This document shows positions 1-8,010 of a stretch of DNA of 49,628 nucleotides, piece by piece (position 1 is the stretch's first letter; every line of letters starts with the position of its first letter). The notes beneath the pieces are model-generated. The model saw only the letters and a program-made list of their open reading frames with translations, searched no databases and had not been told where the DNA came from. A program made the position numbers and the translations under genes. This DNA is from Oscillospiraceae bacterium. Its GTDB lineage: Bacteria; Bacillota; Clostridia; Oscillospirales; Ruminococcaceae. The DNA lies in NCBI GenBank assembly GCA_004555865.1, contig SFJO01000016.1, forward strand, positions 1 through 49,628. The letters are read 5' to 3'.

Positions 1-2
1 AT

Positions 3-407
3 GCGCTGGAGGCCTCCGGCCTGCCCATCTGGGTCGTGCTGGTGCTGTTCGTCATCATGTGCGGCTTCCTGAACCTGCTCATCGGTTCTGCTTCCACCAA
101 GTGGTCGCTGCTGTCCAGCGTGTTCGTGCCCATGTTCATGCTGCTGGGCTACCACCCTGCTCTGGTTCAGATGGCCTATCGCATCGGCGACGCCATCACC
201 AACCCCATCTGCCCCACCTTTGCTTACTTTGGTATGCTACTGGCTCTGGCCCAGAAGTACGACAAGAAGTCCGGCTTCGGCACCCTGATGTCCAACATGC
301 TGCCCTACGTGATCTGCTACTTCGTCTTTATGGTGATCGAGCTGCTCTTCTGGTTCTTCCTGAAGATTCCCTTCGGCCCCGGCGGCCCCGTGCTGCTGAA
401 CGGCTGA
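3..407 (+). CDS. abgT: AbgT family transporter, C-terminal part (cut by window edge)
   Basis: This is the last 134 residues of a polytopic membrane protein that continues left of the window. The fragment contains GSASTKW, FVPMFMLLGYHP, QMAYRIGDAITNPICP and a final IPFGPGG, which follow the C-terminal part of AbgT (p-aminobenzoyl-glutamate transporter) closely, including the signature of a Ser-rich hairpin followed by an Asn-Pro helix break. At least two strongly hydrophobic helices are visible. AbgT proteins import p-aminobenzoyl-glutamate or related acyl-amino acids, and some members export sulfonamides. The M24-family hydrolase starts 47 bases downstream in the same direction and may be co-transcribed. 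Substrate is not readable from the fragment. An AbgB-like M20 amidohydrolase lies far away at 29,389-30,822. Confidence 0.85.
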   Translation, partial: ALEASGLPIWVVLVLFVIMCGFLNLLIGSASTKWSLLSSVFVPMFMLLGYHPALVQMAYRIGDAITNPICPTFAYFGMLLALAQKYDKKSGFGTLMSNMLPYVICYFVFMVIELLFWFFLKIPFGPGGPVLLNG

Positions 408-454
408 TCGGCCCGATGCCGGCTTAACTGGACATTGTACAAGGAGGTTTTCTT

Positions 455-1672
455 ATGAACAGTCAGGAAATTCTGGATTCCAAACGCTCTTCCCCCGAGC
501 TGCGGGGTTATGTGAAGGAGCGCATTGAAAAAATGCAGGCCACCATGGCCCGCAAAGGCGTGGATGTGGTCATCATGACCCGCCCCGAAAACGTGTTCTA
601 CTTCAGCAACTTCAACCCCATTATCATCAGCCATGTGCCCTATTTCATCGTCACCCCCGAGAAGGGCTTCCTGTTGGTGCACTGCATCCGCCACGACCAT
701 GCCGTGAACGAGGGCGCCGTGGATGAGGTGCTGTGCTACGGCAAGTGGGGCGCCACCCAGGCCATCGCCATGGATGCCTACGATGCCATGCGGGAGATTC
801 TGGGCGACAAGCCCATGACCGTGGGCATTGAGGGCGACTATGCCAGCTTGAGCGTAATGAACAAGCTGAAGGAAAAGCTGAATGTGAAGGGCTTTGTGGA
901 CATCGCTCAGGATGCGGTGGATCAGCGCCTGATCAAGGACCCCCACGAAATTGAGATGTGCCGTATTTCCGGCCGTTTGGTGGACACCGGCGTGAGCCGG
1001 GCCATCGAAGCCCTGGAGGGCGGTTACAGCGAGGCCGCAGCCTGCACCGAGGGCCAGTACGCCATGCGCCAGCTGTGGCACAAGGAGTACCAGCAGTATG
1101 AGGTGTCTGGTTTCTCCAACAGCGAGACCGCCCAGATCGACACCCTGTGTGTGTGGTGCATGTCCAACGAGCGGCTGAACTACGGCTGCGACTGCGCCAC
1201 CGGCTACGTGCCCCAGCCCGGTGACCTGACCATGCCCATGAGCTGGGCCCGGGTGGCCGGCTACAACGTGGAGAACGAGCGCAGCGTGATGGTGGGCCAG
1301 GTGAATGAGACCCGCCGCCGCGCCTACGACGCCATGCTTCGCGCCCGCCAGCAGGTGTTTGACCGCCTGCGCCCTGGCACCATCTTTGAGGACCTGTACT
1401 TCGCTGCAATGAAGGAGTTTGAGGACGCAGGCTTCGGCAGCATTCTGCCCGGCCGCTGCGGCCACGGCATGGGCCTGTCCACCCACGAGTTCCCCTCGGT
1501 GACCAAGGGCAACAAGGCCCCGCTGGCCCCCGGCATGGTGCTGACGGTGGAGCCCGGCCTGATGAGCGCTGAGCTAGGCGCGGTGCGTAACAGCGACACC
1601 GTGCTGATCACCGAGGACGGCTTCGAGTTCCTCACCCATTCCAAGCGGGATGAGATCATCATCAAGGGCTGA
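455..1672 (+). CDS. M24 family (Xaa-Pro peptidase/creatinase fold) protein with substituted metal ligands
   Basis: The 405-residue protein has the two-part architecture of M24 enzymes: a creatinase N-terminal domain (about 20-160, with TRPENVFYFSNF) and a pita-bread C-terminal domain (about 165-400, with GHGMGLSTHEFP and VLTVEPGL). An AAGGAGG-type site precedes the ATG by about 8 bases. Alignment by eye to aminopeptidase P shows that His337 and Glu366 are kept. The two bridging Asp positions are Met262 and Glu273 (around WARVAGYNVENER), and the last Glu is Ser380 (VRNSD). Three of five usual ligands are therefore changed. Creatinase is a metal-independent member of this fold, so the protein may be a creatinase-like amidinohydrolase/hydrolase rather than a prolidase; a non-catalytic role is also possible. 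It follows the AbgT gene and is closed by a terminator. Confidence 0.8.
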   Translation: MNSQEILDSKRSSPELRGYVKERIEKMQATMARKGVDVVIMTRPENVFYFSNFNPIIISHVPYFIVTPEKGFLLVHCIRHDHAVNEGAVDEVLCYGKWGATQAIAMDAYDAMREILGDKPMTVGIEGDYASLSVMNKLKEKLNVKGFVDIAQDAVDQRLIKDPHEIEMCRISGRLVDTGVSRAIEALEGGYSEAAACTEGQYAMRQLWHKEYQQYEVSGFSNSETAQIDTLCVWCMSNERLNYGCDCATGYVPQPGDLTMPMSWARVAGYNVENERSVMVGQVNETRRRAYDAMLRARQQVFDRLRPGTIFEDLYFAAMKEFEDAGFGSILPGRCGHGMGLSTHEFPSVTKGNKAPLAPGMVLTVEPGLMSAELGAVRNSDTVLITEDGFEFLTHSKRDEIIIKG

Positions 1673-1700
1673 CCGGTTCAGCCACTGGCAAACCAACCCG

Positions 1701-1754
1701 AGCGCGCGGCCCCGGCAGGGCACCCTGCGCCCTGCAGAGGGACCGCGCGCTTTT
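1701..1754 (+). terminator. Intrinsic terminator after the M24 gene
   Basis: Arms AGCGCGCGG (1701-1709) and CCGCGCGCT (1743-1751) enclose an inner GCAGGG/CCCTGC hairpin, and TTTT follows. It separates the M24 gene from the URO-D gene. Positions 1755-1897 form a GC-rich leader with further short inverted repeats, and no clear promoter was found there. Confidence 0.7.
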
Positions 1755-1897
1755 CCGTTGCTCTCGCACATCCGCACAGCTTCCGGCCGGGCCGATTCTG
1801 CGCCCGCCCGGAGGCGAGGGTGAGCAGGGCGTTGGGATACGAGAAAAGGCCCGGGCGGTTCCGGGCGCGTACAAGCACAGAAAGCGAGGAAGTTACA

Positions 1898-2929
1898 ATG
1901 AGCATGACCAAGCGCGAGCGCTGCATGGCGGCGGTGAAGGGCGAGAAGCCCGATAAGATTCCCTATTCTCTGTGGAGCCACATGCCCCAGTTTGACCACG
2001 ACGCCGATGCCATCACGGAAAAGACCTACGAGTTTTACAAGGCCTACGACGTGGACTTTATCAAGACCATGAACAACGGGATGTACTCCATCGAGGATTT
2101 CGGCGCGGTCATCGACTATTCCGAGGTGGCCAAGGGCGGCATGGCCAAGCTGGTCAGCACCCCCATCGAGACCGCCGAGGACTGGACCAAGCTCACCGTA
2201 AAGCCTCTGACCGAGGGGGCCATTGCCCGCGAGCTGCATTATCTGGAGATGATCCTGGAGAAGGTGAAGGCGGACGACGTGCCCGTGATTTTCACCGTGT
2301 TCACCCCCATCACCACCGCCAACAAGCTGTGCGGCGGCAAGATCGGCCAGTACATCCATCAGGGCCACGGCGAGGAAGTGAAGGCTGCGCTGGAGGTCAT
2401 CTGCCAGACCACCGAGGCCCTGGCCGCCAAAGCCATTGAAATGGGTGCGGACGGCGTGTTCATGGCCAGCCAGATGAGCAACTACGCCACCAGCATGGCG
2501 GTGGAACCCCTGACCGCCTCCGAGTACCTGGAGTACGGCAAACCCTACGATGTGCGCGTACTGAACGCCGCCAACAACGCGGGCGGCTGGATGAACACCA
2601 TCCACTGCCACGGCGACAACATTATGTTCGACATTCTGAAGGACTACCCGGTGCAGGTGTTCAACTGGCACGCCTGGGAGACCCTGCCCACCGTGGACGA
2701 GGTGCTGGCCACCACCGATAAGTGCATCATGGGCGGCCTGAAGCGCTTCGACATCACCGAGTGCAACCACAACGCCATCCGCCATCAGATCTACGAGTGC
2801 TGCCGCATGAGCGGCGGCCGCCGGCTGATTCTGACCCCGGGCTGCGTCATTCGCTACCCCCTGAACGAAGAAATGCTCTCCTATGTGAAAAAAACCAAGG
2901 AATCGGTGGAGCAGGATATGGGTCTGTAA
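1898..2929 (+). CDS. Uroporphyrinogen decarboxylase (URO-D) superfamily protein, methyltransferase-like
   Basis: The 344-residue protein starts MSMTKRERCMAAVKGEKPDKIPYS, the typical beginning of URO-D superfamily members outside haem synthesis (MtaA, MtbA and CmuA relatives). The ATG at 1898 follows GCGAGGA with good spacing; a longer upstream reading has no ribosome site. MtaA-type methyltransferases bind zinc with H-x-C plus a distal Cys. Here the first motif reads H236-C237-H238 (TIHCHGDN) and the distal Cys is kept in LTPGC (C316), so a metal site is plausible but altered. No corrinoid protein or haem gene is nearby, which argues against both a classical methyl-transfer set and true HemE. 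The neighbouring AbgT and M24 genes suggest breakdown of a small imported nitrogen compound; that is inference. Confidence 0.75.
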   Translation: MSMTKRERCMAAVKGEKPDKIPYSLWSHMPQFDHDADAITEKTYEFYKAYDVDFIKTMNNGMYSIEDFGAVIDYSEVAKGGMAKLVSTPIETAEDWTKLTVKPLTEGAIARELHYLEMILEKVKADDVPVIFTVFTPITTANKLCGGKIGQYIHQGHGEEVKAALEVICQTTEALAAKAIEMGADGVFMASQMSNYATSMAVEPLTASEYLEYGKPYDVRVLNAANNAGGWMNTIHCHGDNIMFDILKDYPVQVFNWHAWETLPTVDEVLATTDKCIMGGLKRFDITECNHNAIRHQIYECCRMSGGRRLILTPGCVIRYPLNEEMLSYVKKTKESVEQDMGL

Positions 2930-2955
2930 CCGTCAAACCCGGATCAACGCAAAAG

Positions 2956-2998
2956 GCCGAGGGCCGCTGTGCTGCACAGCGGCCCTCGGCTCTTTTTT
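2956..2998. terminator. Strong terminator between convergent genes
   Basis: A 16-bp perfect stem (2956-2971 with 2975-2990) and a 3-nt loop are followed on the plus strand by TCTTTTTT. On the minus strand AAAA at 2951-2954 gives a short U-run, so it may serve the URO-D gene and the converging LysR gene. Confidence 0.9.
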
Positions 2999-3039
2999 GA
3001 TTCAGGAAGAATTTTCGATGGAAGCGAAGAGAAAACGCT

Positions 3040-3999
3040 TCAGTCGTGGAACAGTTCCTGGGCCAGATGGATAAACTCCCGCCCGGCCTGGGTGAGCATT
3101 TTGCTGCGCAGCCGGTTGACGGCCAGCTGTGCGGAGCCGGTGGCGCTGTTCAGCTCAAACACCGTGACCCGACGCAGCGTTTCCGGCCCGACAATGCCCG
3201 CCCCGCGCAGGCCGGGCAGCGCATCGCTCTGCCGAACGAAGGTGGAGGGCAGCGTGCATACGCCCAGCCCGGCCACGCACAGGTTCAGCAGCGTAAGAAT
3301 GTTGGCGGTGGTCAGCACCACATGGGGAGTAACGTCAGCCTCCCTGCACAGCTGGCGGAACACCTTGCCGCCCATGGTGGTTTCGATCTGCCCCACAAAG
3401 GGCAGCCCGGCGAACGTGGCGATGGACTGGGGCTTGCGCTTCATGGCCACCAGCGTGTGCGGGGGGAACATCTCGGCCAGAAGCTGGTTGGGCGCGACCA
3501 GAACGTAGGTCTCCCGGTACAGCGGCACGCTGACAATGTTGGTGGCATCCTGCGGAACGTAGCCCACCGCCAGATCGATCTTGCCGGCAGCCAGAGCCTG
3601 CTCCACCTCCGGCGTGGTTTGCCCTTCAAAAATTTCCAGATGAACTTTGGGGTACAGCTGATGAAAAGCCGAGCAGAGCTGCGGCAGCATCATGGTGCCG
3701 CGGGTGACGGGAATGCCCACCGAGAGGCTGCCGCGGGTGAAATCCTTGATGTCCTGCAGGCGGCGGTCGCACAGCTCCAGCGTTTCGGTTACCTGCACCG
3801 CAGATTGATACAGCACCCGGCCGGCGTCCGTCAGAGTCATGGGGTTGCCCCGGTCAAACAGGGGAACCTGATAGTATTCCTCCAGTTTGGCAATGTGGCT
3901 GCTGAGGGCCTGCTGCGAAATATAAAGCCGCCGCGCGGCCCGGGTGAAATTCAGCTCCTCGGCCGCTGCGATAAAGTAGGTGAGGTTGGTCAGGTTCAT
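3040..3999 (-). CDS. LysR family transcriptional regulator
   Basis: The 319-residue protein starts MNLTNLTYFIAAAEELNFTR. The N-terminal winged helix-turn-helix (about 1-60: AARRLYISQQALSSHIAKLE, then PLFDRG) is classical LysR, followed by an effector-binding domain (about 90-300, starting GSLSVGIPVTRG). The ATG at 3999 is chosen because GGAGG lies 10 bases upstream; the longer open frame upstream has no initiation signal. The gene points away from the RpiR-type gene at 4398 and shares a 398-bp AT-rich intergenic region with it. LysR proteins usually control a divergent neighbour and themselves, so the RpiR gene or the peptide-import operon behind it is a possible target. The ligand is unknown. 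Confidence 0.92.
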   Translation of the reverse strand: MNLTNLTYFIAAAEELNFTRAARRLYISQQALSSHIAKLEEYYQVPLFDRGNPMTLTDAGRVLYQSAVQVTETLELCDRRLQDIKDFTRGSLSVGIPVTRGTMMLPQLCSAFHQLYPKVHLEIFEGQTTPEVEQALAAGKIDLAVGYVPQDATNIVSVPLYRETYVLVAPNQLLAEMFPPHTLVAMKRKPQSIATFAGLPFVGQIETTMGGKVFRQLCREADVTPHVVLTTANILTLLNLCVAGLGVCTLPSTFVRQSDALPGLRGAGIVGPETLRRVTVFELNSATGSAQLAVNRLRSKMLTQAGREFIHLAQELFHD

Positions 4000-4250
4000 G
4001 AAAATTCGGCCTCCAGAGAAAAGATTGTTGCTTTTAAATGAGTATACAACAAATCGCTTGTTCCGGCAATGCAAAGAGGGGGCGGGTCGGGCAAAATCGG
4101 AAGAAATGAGAAGAATAGAACTGTCCTCCATGTACGAACAATCAGACGGATTGTGCTGTGCCTTAAAGCGTGTGTTTGCAAAATTGACCAGAACATATCG
4201 TGAAAATAGACAATGCATGAGCGCTTTAATGTGCTAAAATGTACAAAGAA

Positions 4251-4309
4251 GTTGAATTTTCAATATTTTATATAAAACTTGTTGAGTTTTCGACAAAATG
4301 CTCTATAAT
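4251..4309 (+). promoter_or_regulatory. Divergent LysR/RpiR intergenic region: promoter and repeated operator-like boxes
   Basis: A sigma-A promoter reads TTGAGT (4282-4287), 16 bases, TATAAT (4304-4309) toward the RpiR gene. Two related 13-mers, GTTGAATTTTCAA (4251-4263) and GTTGAGTTTTCGA (4281-4293), lie 30 bp apart; the second overlaps the -35 box. An inverted relative, CGTCGAAAATAG, occurs downstream around 4341-4352. These look like binding sites for RpiR autoregulation or LysR control. The rest of 4000-4397 is AT-rich without a gene. Confidence 0.55.
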
Positions 4310-4397
4310 AAAGACAGAGAAAAAATATAAAAAATCACTCCGTCGAAAATAGTTCTGGTATCAAGTTGTTTTTTCGGCACAGAAGAGGAGATGCTTC

Positions 4398-5261
4398 GTG
4401 GACGCAATGTCGGCCTTCAGCCAACGGGTACACGCCGCGCGCCTCACAAAAAAGGAGGCGGCGGTCGCCGATTACATCCTGAACAATTTCAGTGCGGTCT
4501 GCTATATGTCCACCGGCGAGCTGGGAAGAAACCTTGGAGTGAGCGACGCCACGGTCATTCGAACCTGTCGCGCGTTGGGCTACACTTCGTTTCTGGAACT
4601 GCAGGAGGAGCTGCGCAGCCAGCTGACGCGGGACGCAGAGAACGCCCAGCGGATCTTTTCCAGCCCGATGGAGCGAATGCAGACCAGCCGCAGCGGCGAT
4701 GCACGGCAGGGGCTGCACCTGAAATACAGCCGCCTGATGATGCAGAATCTGGACAGCGTGTTTCATAAAAACACCGAGGAAACGCTGGAGCAGGTGGTGC
4801 AGCTGCTGAGCAGCTGCACGCACAAGTACATTGTGGGCCAACGCCCGACGGCCAGCCTTGCCGAGCGCTTTGCGTTTTTGCTGCGCATGACCGTGCCGGG
4901 GGTGATGGCTTCCACCCAGCGGGTGATCATGGAGGATATTCTGGACATTTGCCCGGAGGATTGCCTGTTTGTGATCGACTTCAACCAGTACAGCAACACC
5001 GCCATGAAGGTACTGAGTTACGGCCAAAGCCGGGGCGCCAAGATCGTTCTGCTGACCGACCGCCCCACCGCCCCTTTTGCCTGCCTGGCAGACCTGCTTC
5101 TGCTGGTGGATGTGGACGGCGCCAGCTTTTTCAACTCTCAGGTGGCAGCGGTGTTTCTGCTGGAGCTGCTGGCAACGTTGGTGGCGGACCGCAATTCGGA
5201 GGAGACGGAGCGGCGGCTGAACGTGCTGAACCCCTATTTTGACGAGCATCGGCTGAAATGA
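4398..5261 (+). CDS. RpiR/MurR family transcriptional regulator (HTH + SIS domain)
   Basis: The 287-residue protein has an RpiR-type helix-turn-helix (about 5-80: LTKKEAAVADYILNNF, STGELGRNLGVSDATVIRTC) and a SIS fold (about 125-270: YIVGQRPTASLAERFAFLL, DRPTAPFACLADLLL). SIS domains of this family usually sense phosphosugars; some members have been recruited to amino-acid or peptide loci. The start is GTG at 4398, placed 7 bases after GAGGAG; the ATG at 4407 is too far from that site. It stands 132 bases before the lipoprotein gene of the ABC peptide importer, in the same direction, which makes that operon its most likely target. The putative operators lie in its own promoter. Confidence 0.9.
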   Translation: MDAMSAFSQRVHAARLTKKEAAVADYILNNFSAVCYMSTGELGRNLGVSDATVIRTCRALGYTSFLELQEELRSQLTRDAENAQRIFSSPMERMQTSRSGDARQGLHLKYSRLMMQNLDSVFHKNTEETLEQVVQLLSSCTHKYIVGQRPTASLAERFAFLLRMTVPGVMASTQRVIMEDILDICPEDCLFVIDFNQYSNTAMKVLSYGQSRGAKIVLLTDRPTAPFACLADLLLLVDVDGASFFNSQVAAVFLLELLATLVADRNSEETERRLNVLNPYFDEHRLK

Positions 5262-5303
5262 CCGCCGCTTTCCATAAAGAAACGTTAGTGAACCAGGTTC
5301 TTG

Positions 5304-5366
5304 CCGCCCGCAGGGGCGGAAGAAATAAAGCCTTCAGCTGCATCAGCTGAAGAGGGGATGAACCCC
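5304..5366 (+). promoter_or_regulatory. Three tight hairpins in the leader of the peptide-importer operon
   Basis: Consecutive inverted repeats occur between the RpiR stop and the lipoprotein start: CCGCCC/GGGCGG around 5304-5319, CTTCAGCTG/CAGCTGAAG with a CAT loop (5332-5352), and GGGG/CCCC (5354-5366) ending just before the AAGGAGG site. No U-run follows. They may stabilise the mRNA, act as an operator, or influence initiation. No clear promoter was found in 5262-5393. Confidence 0.4.
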
Positions 5367-5393
5367 ATTTTCAAAAAGGAGGAACGTAATTCC

Positions 5394-6944
5394 ATGAAGA
5401 AGTTTTTATCCATGGCGCTGTGCCTGGCGTTGTCGATGAGCCTGCTTGCAGGCTGCGGCTCTTCCGCCAGCTCCTCGGCTGCCGCTTCGTCTGAGGCGGC
5501 TGGAAGCGACACCCCCAAGACGGTTACTTACGCCAATGCATCCGATATTGCCAGCTTGGACCCCCGCCGGGGCACCAGCACCATTACCGCCAGTGTTCTG
5601 GCGGACCTGTACAGCACGCTGGTTAAAACCGATGCCGAAGGCAACATCGTGCTCGATGCTGCGGCCAGCTACGAGCGTGTGGACGATGTAACCTGGCACT
5701 TTACCCTGCGGGACGACGTGTACTTCACCAACGGCGATCATATGACCAGCGCCGACGTGCAGTACACCATCGATAGCCTGAAGAACAAGGACGCCGGTTA
5801 CGCTCTGTCCGGTGACTTCTCCTTCATGAGCGTGGAGGTTCTGGGCGATTACGAGTTCAACATCGTGACCGATCAGCCCTTCAACTCGCTGCCCCTGCGC
5901 CTGAACTATGTGAAGATCATCCCCAGCAAGTACGTTCAGGAAGTGGGCGACGAAGCGTTCGCCAAGAACCCGGTGGGTTCCGGCCCCTTCAAGTTCGTTT
6001 CCTGGACCAAGGATGACAAGGTTGTGATGGAGAAGAACCCCGATTACTACGGCGAGGTGCCTCAGATCGATCAGCTGGTCTACAAGGTCATCCCTGAAGC
6101 GGCTGACCGTGTGGCTGCCCTGCAGGCCGGTGAGGTGGACATCATCTGCAGCATCCCCACCACCCAGGCCAATTATCTGAGCAGCACGGACGGCGTTACC
6201 GTGGTGGGGCAGCCCTCCACCCGTGTGGTCTGGCTGCAGTTCAATACCATCAACGGAGACAGCCCCGTCAACGACCTGAAGGTTCGTCAGGCCCTGAATT
6301 ACGCCATTGACCGCGACAGCCTGATCACCGGCGTGCTGGACGGCTATGCTGTGAAGGTGGCCTCCATCTCCACCCCGGAATACAACGATTACGATGCCAG
6401 CGTGCAGGGCTACACTTACGATCCCGAAAAGGCGAAGAGCCTGCTGGCCGAGGCCGGCTACGCCGATGGCTTCACCGTGGACCTGTCCGTTTCCGGCGGC
6501 TTTCTGAACGCCACCGACGTGGTGCAGGCTGTGGCCTCTCAGCTAGCTGAGGTGGGCGTGACCGTCAACATCCAGCAGGAGGACTCCGCGACCCAGCGCG
6601 ACAAGATCATGTCCGGCACCGTGGCCCCCATCTTCCTGCATGGCCTGGGCGGCCCCTACTGCGATATTGACCTGATCGCTTCCATCGGCTTCACGAAGGG
6701 TGGCCGTTACTGCACCTGGGATTCCGACGAGTTTGCGGATCTGGCTTCCCGCGCAGCGGCTGCGGTAGACGACACCGAGCGTGCCCGGCTGCATAGCGAG
6801 ATGCAGCAGTTCATGGTGGACCAGGCGCCCGCCGTGTGGCTGTACCAGCAGGATACCCTGTATGCATACAATTCTGCCAAGGTGCAGAACTGGACGGCCC
6901 GTACCGACGAAGTGGTGCTGATGGACGGCGTGAGCGTGCAGTAA
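5394..6944 (+). CDS. ABC transporter substrate-binding lipoprotein, family 5 (dipeptide/oligopeptide)
   Basis: The 516-residue protein is exported and lipid-anchored: MKKFLSMALC start, hydrophobic stretch, lipobox LLAG-C21, then a Ser/Ala linker. The body follows the DppA/OppA/NikA family, with VTYANASDIASLDPRRGTS near the N-terminus, the family signature around NPDYYGEVPQIDQLVYKVI, and VRQALNYAIDRDSLI. These proteins capture peptides, or sometimes nickel, opines or haem, and deliver them to the membrane permease. The ATG at 5394 follows AAAAAGGAGG; the open frame upstream of it lacks a signal. It is the first gene of the importer operon (permeases at 7077 and 8011, ATPases at 8873 and 9867). 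The intervening hairpin probably makes it the most abundant product. The bound ligand cannot be told from sequence. Confidence 0.93.
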   Translation: MKKFLSMALCLALSMSLLAGCGSSASSSAAASSEAAGSDTPKTVTYANASDIASLDPRRGTSTITASVLADLYSTLVKTDAEGNIVLDAAASYERVDDVTWHFTLRDDVYFTNGDHMTSADVQYTIDSLKNKDAGYALSGDFSFMSVEVLGDYEFNIVTDQPFNSLPLRLNYVKIIPSKYVQEVGDEAFAKNPVGSGPFKFVSWTKDDKVVMEKNPDYYGEVPQIDQLVYKVIPEAADRVAALQAGEVDIICSIPTTQANYLSSTDGVTVVGQPSTRVVWLQFNTINGDSPVNDLKVRQALNYAIDRDSLITGVLDGYAVKVASISTPEYNDYDASVQGYTYDPEKAKSLLAEAGYADGFTVDLSVSGGFLNATDVVQAVASQLAEVGVTVNIQQEDSATQRDKIMSGTVAPIFLHGLGGPYCDIDLIASIGFTKGGRYCTWDSDEFADLASRAAAAVDDTERARLHSEMQQFMVDQAPAVWLYQQDTLYAYNSAKVQNWTARTDEVVLMDGVSVQ

Positions 6945-6974
6945 TCGAAACTCAAAGCTCTGCCTGAACATTGG

Positions 6975-7012
6975 AAAAGCGCACACAGACCTTGTGCAGT
7001 GTGCGCTTTTTC
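6975..7012 (+). terminator. Terminator/attenuator between binding-protein and permease genes
   Basis: Arms AAAAGCGCACAC (6975-6986) and GTGTGCGCTTTT (6999-7010) form a 12-bp stem ending in a U-run. Partial termination here would give excess binding protein over the membrane complex, a common arrangement in ABC importers. Confidence 0.75.
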
Positions 7013-7076
7013 TGTACAAAAATGGCGCGAAACAGCGCAATGTGATGCGCTTAAACGCACAAAAGGGGGAAGATGC

Positions 7077-7997
7077 ATGGCCAAATATCTGGCAAAACGG
7101 CTGGCTCAGTCGCTCATTGCCATTCTGGGCATTACGGTGGTGGTGTTTGTCATTCTGCACCTGACCGGTGACCCGGTGGAGCTGATGGTGTCGCCAACCA
7201 CATCGAGGGAACAGATGGACATTCTGCGTCAGGAGATGGGCTTCAACGATCCGCTGCCCCAGCAGTATCTGCGCTTTCTGAAGGGCGCAGTGGTGGGGGA
7301 TTTCGGCACCTCCTATTATTACAACGAGCCTGCCATGCGTGTGGTGATGGAGCGCGTGCCAGCCACCCTGGAGCTGGCCGTGGCCGCCCTGGCCATTGCG
7401 GTGGTGCTGGGCATCCCGGCGGGTGTGCTTTCGGCGGTTAAGCGCAACAGCCTGTCGGACGGTGTCATCCGTGTGCTGGCCCTTCTGGGCCAGTGTCTGC
7501 CTGCCTTCTGGCTTGGCATTATGCTCATCATGGCGTTTTCGGTCAATTTGGGCTGGCTGCCCACCGGCGGCAACAGCGAGGGCTGGCGTTCGCTGATTAT
7601 GCCGGCCTTTACGCTGGGCCTGTTCAGTGCCGCCACCATCTGCCGCCTGCTGCGCAGCAACATGATTGAGGTGCTGGGCAAGGAGTACATTGACGTGGCT
7701 CGGGCCAAGGGCTTACGGGGCAGTGTGGTCGTGATGAAGCATGCTTTCAAAAACGCCTTCAGCTCGATTCTGACGATGCTTGGCATGCAGTTTGCCTCGC
7801 TGCTGGGCGGCTCGGTAATTACCGAAACCGTGTTTGCCTGGCCCGGCATCGGCCGCCTGGTGATTCAGAGCATTCAAAGCAGTGATTTCGCCGTGGTGGA
7901 ATGCATTGTGTTTCTGCTGGCGGTGGTGTTTGTGGTAATCAACTTTGTGGTGGATGTGCTGTACAGCGTCATCAACCCCCGTGTGCGGCTGCAGTGA
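7077..7997 (+). CDS. ABC peptide importer permease, DppB/OppB type
   Basis: The 306-residue inner-membrane protein begins MAKYLAKRLAQSLIAILGIT with a first helix, an extracytoplasmic region (GDPVELMVSPTTSREQ, GDFGTSYYYNEP), then at least five more helices. The EAA-type coupling loop is visible as EYIDVARAKGL (about residues 206-216), which contacts the ATPases. The TETVFAWPGIGRL motif near the C-terminus is typical of DppB. The ATG at 7077 follows GGGGGA; longer open readings have no such signal. It forms the permease heterodimer with the product of the gene at 8011, 13 bases downstream. Confidence 0.94.
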   Translation: MAKYLAKRLAQSLIAILGITVVVFVILHLTGDPVELMVSPTTSREQMDILRQEMGFNDPLPQQYLRFLKGAVVGDFGTSYYYNEPAMRVVMERVPATLELAVAALAIAVVLGIPAGVLSAVKRNSLSDGVIRVLALLGQCLPAFWLGIMLIMAFSVNLGWLPTGGNSEGWRSLIMPAFTLGLFSAATICRLLRSNMIEVLGKEYIDVARAKGLRGSVVVMKHAFKNAFSSILTMLGMQFASLLGGSVITETVFAWPGIGRLVIQSIQSSDFAVVECIVFLLAVVFVVINFVVDVLYSVINPRVRLQ

Positions 7998-8010
7998 GGA
8001 GGTGTGTGAG

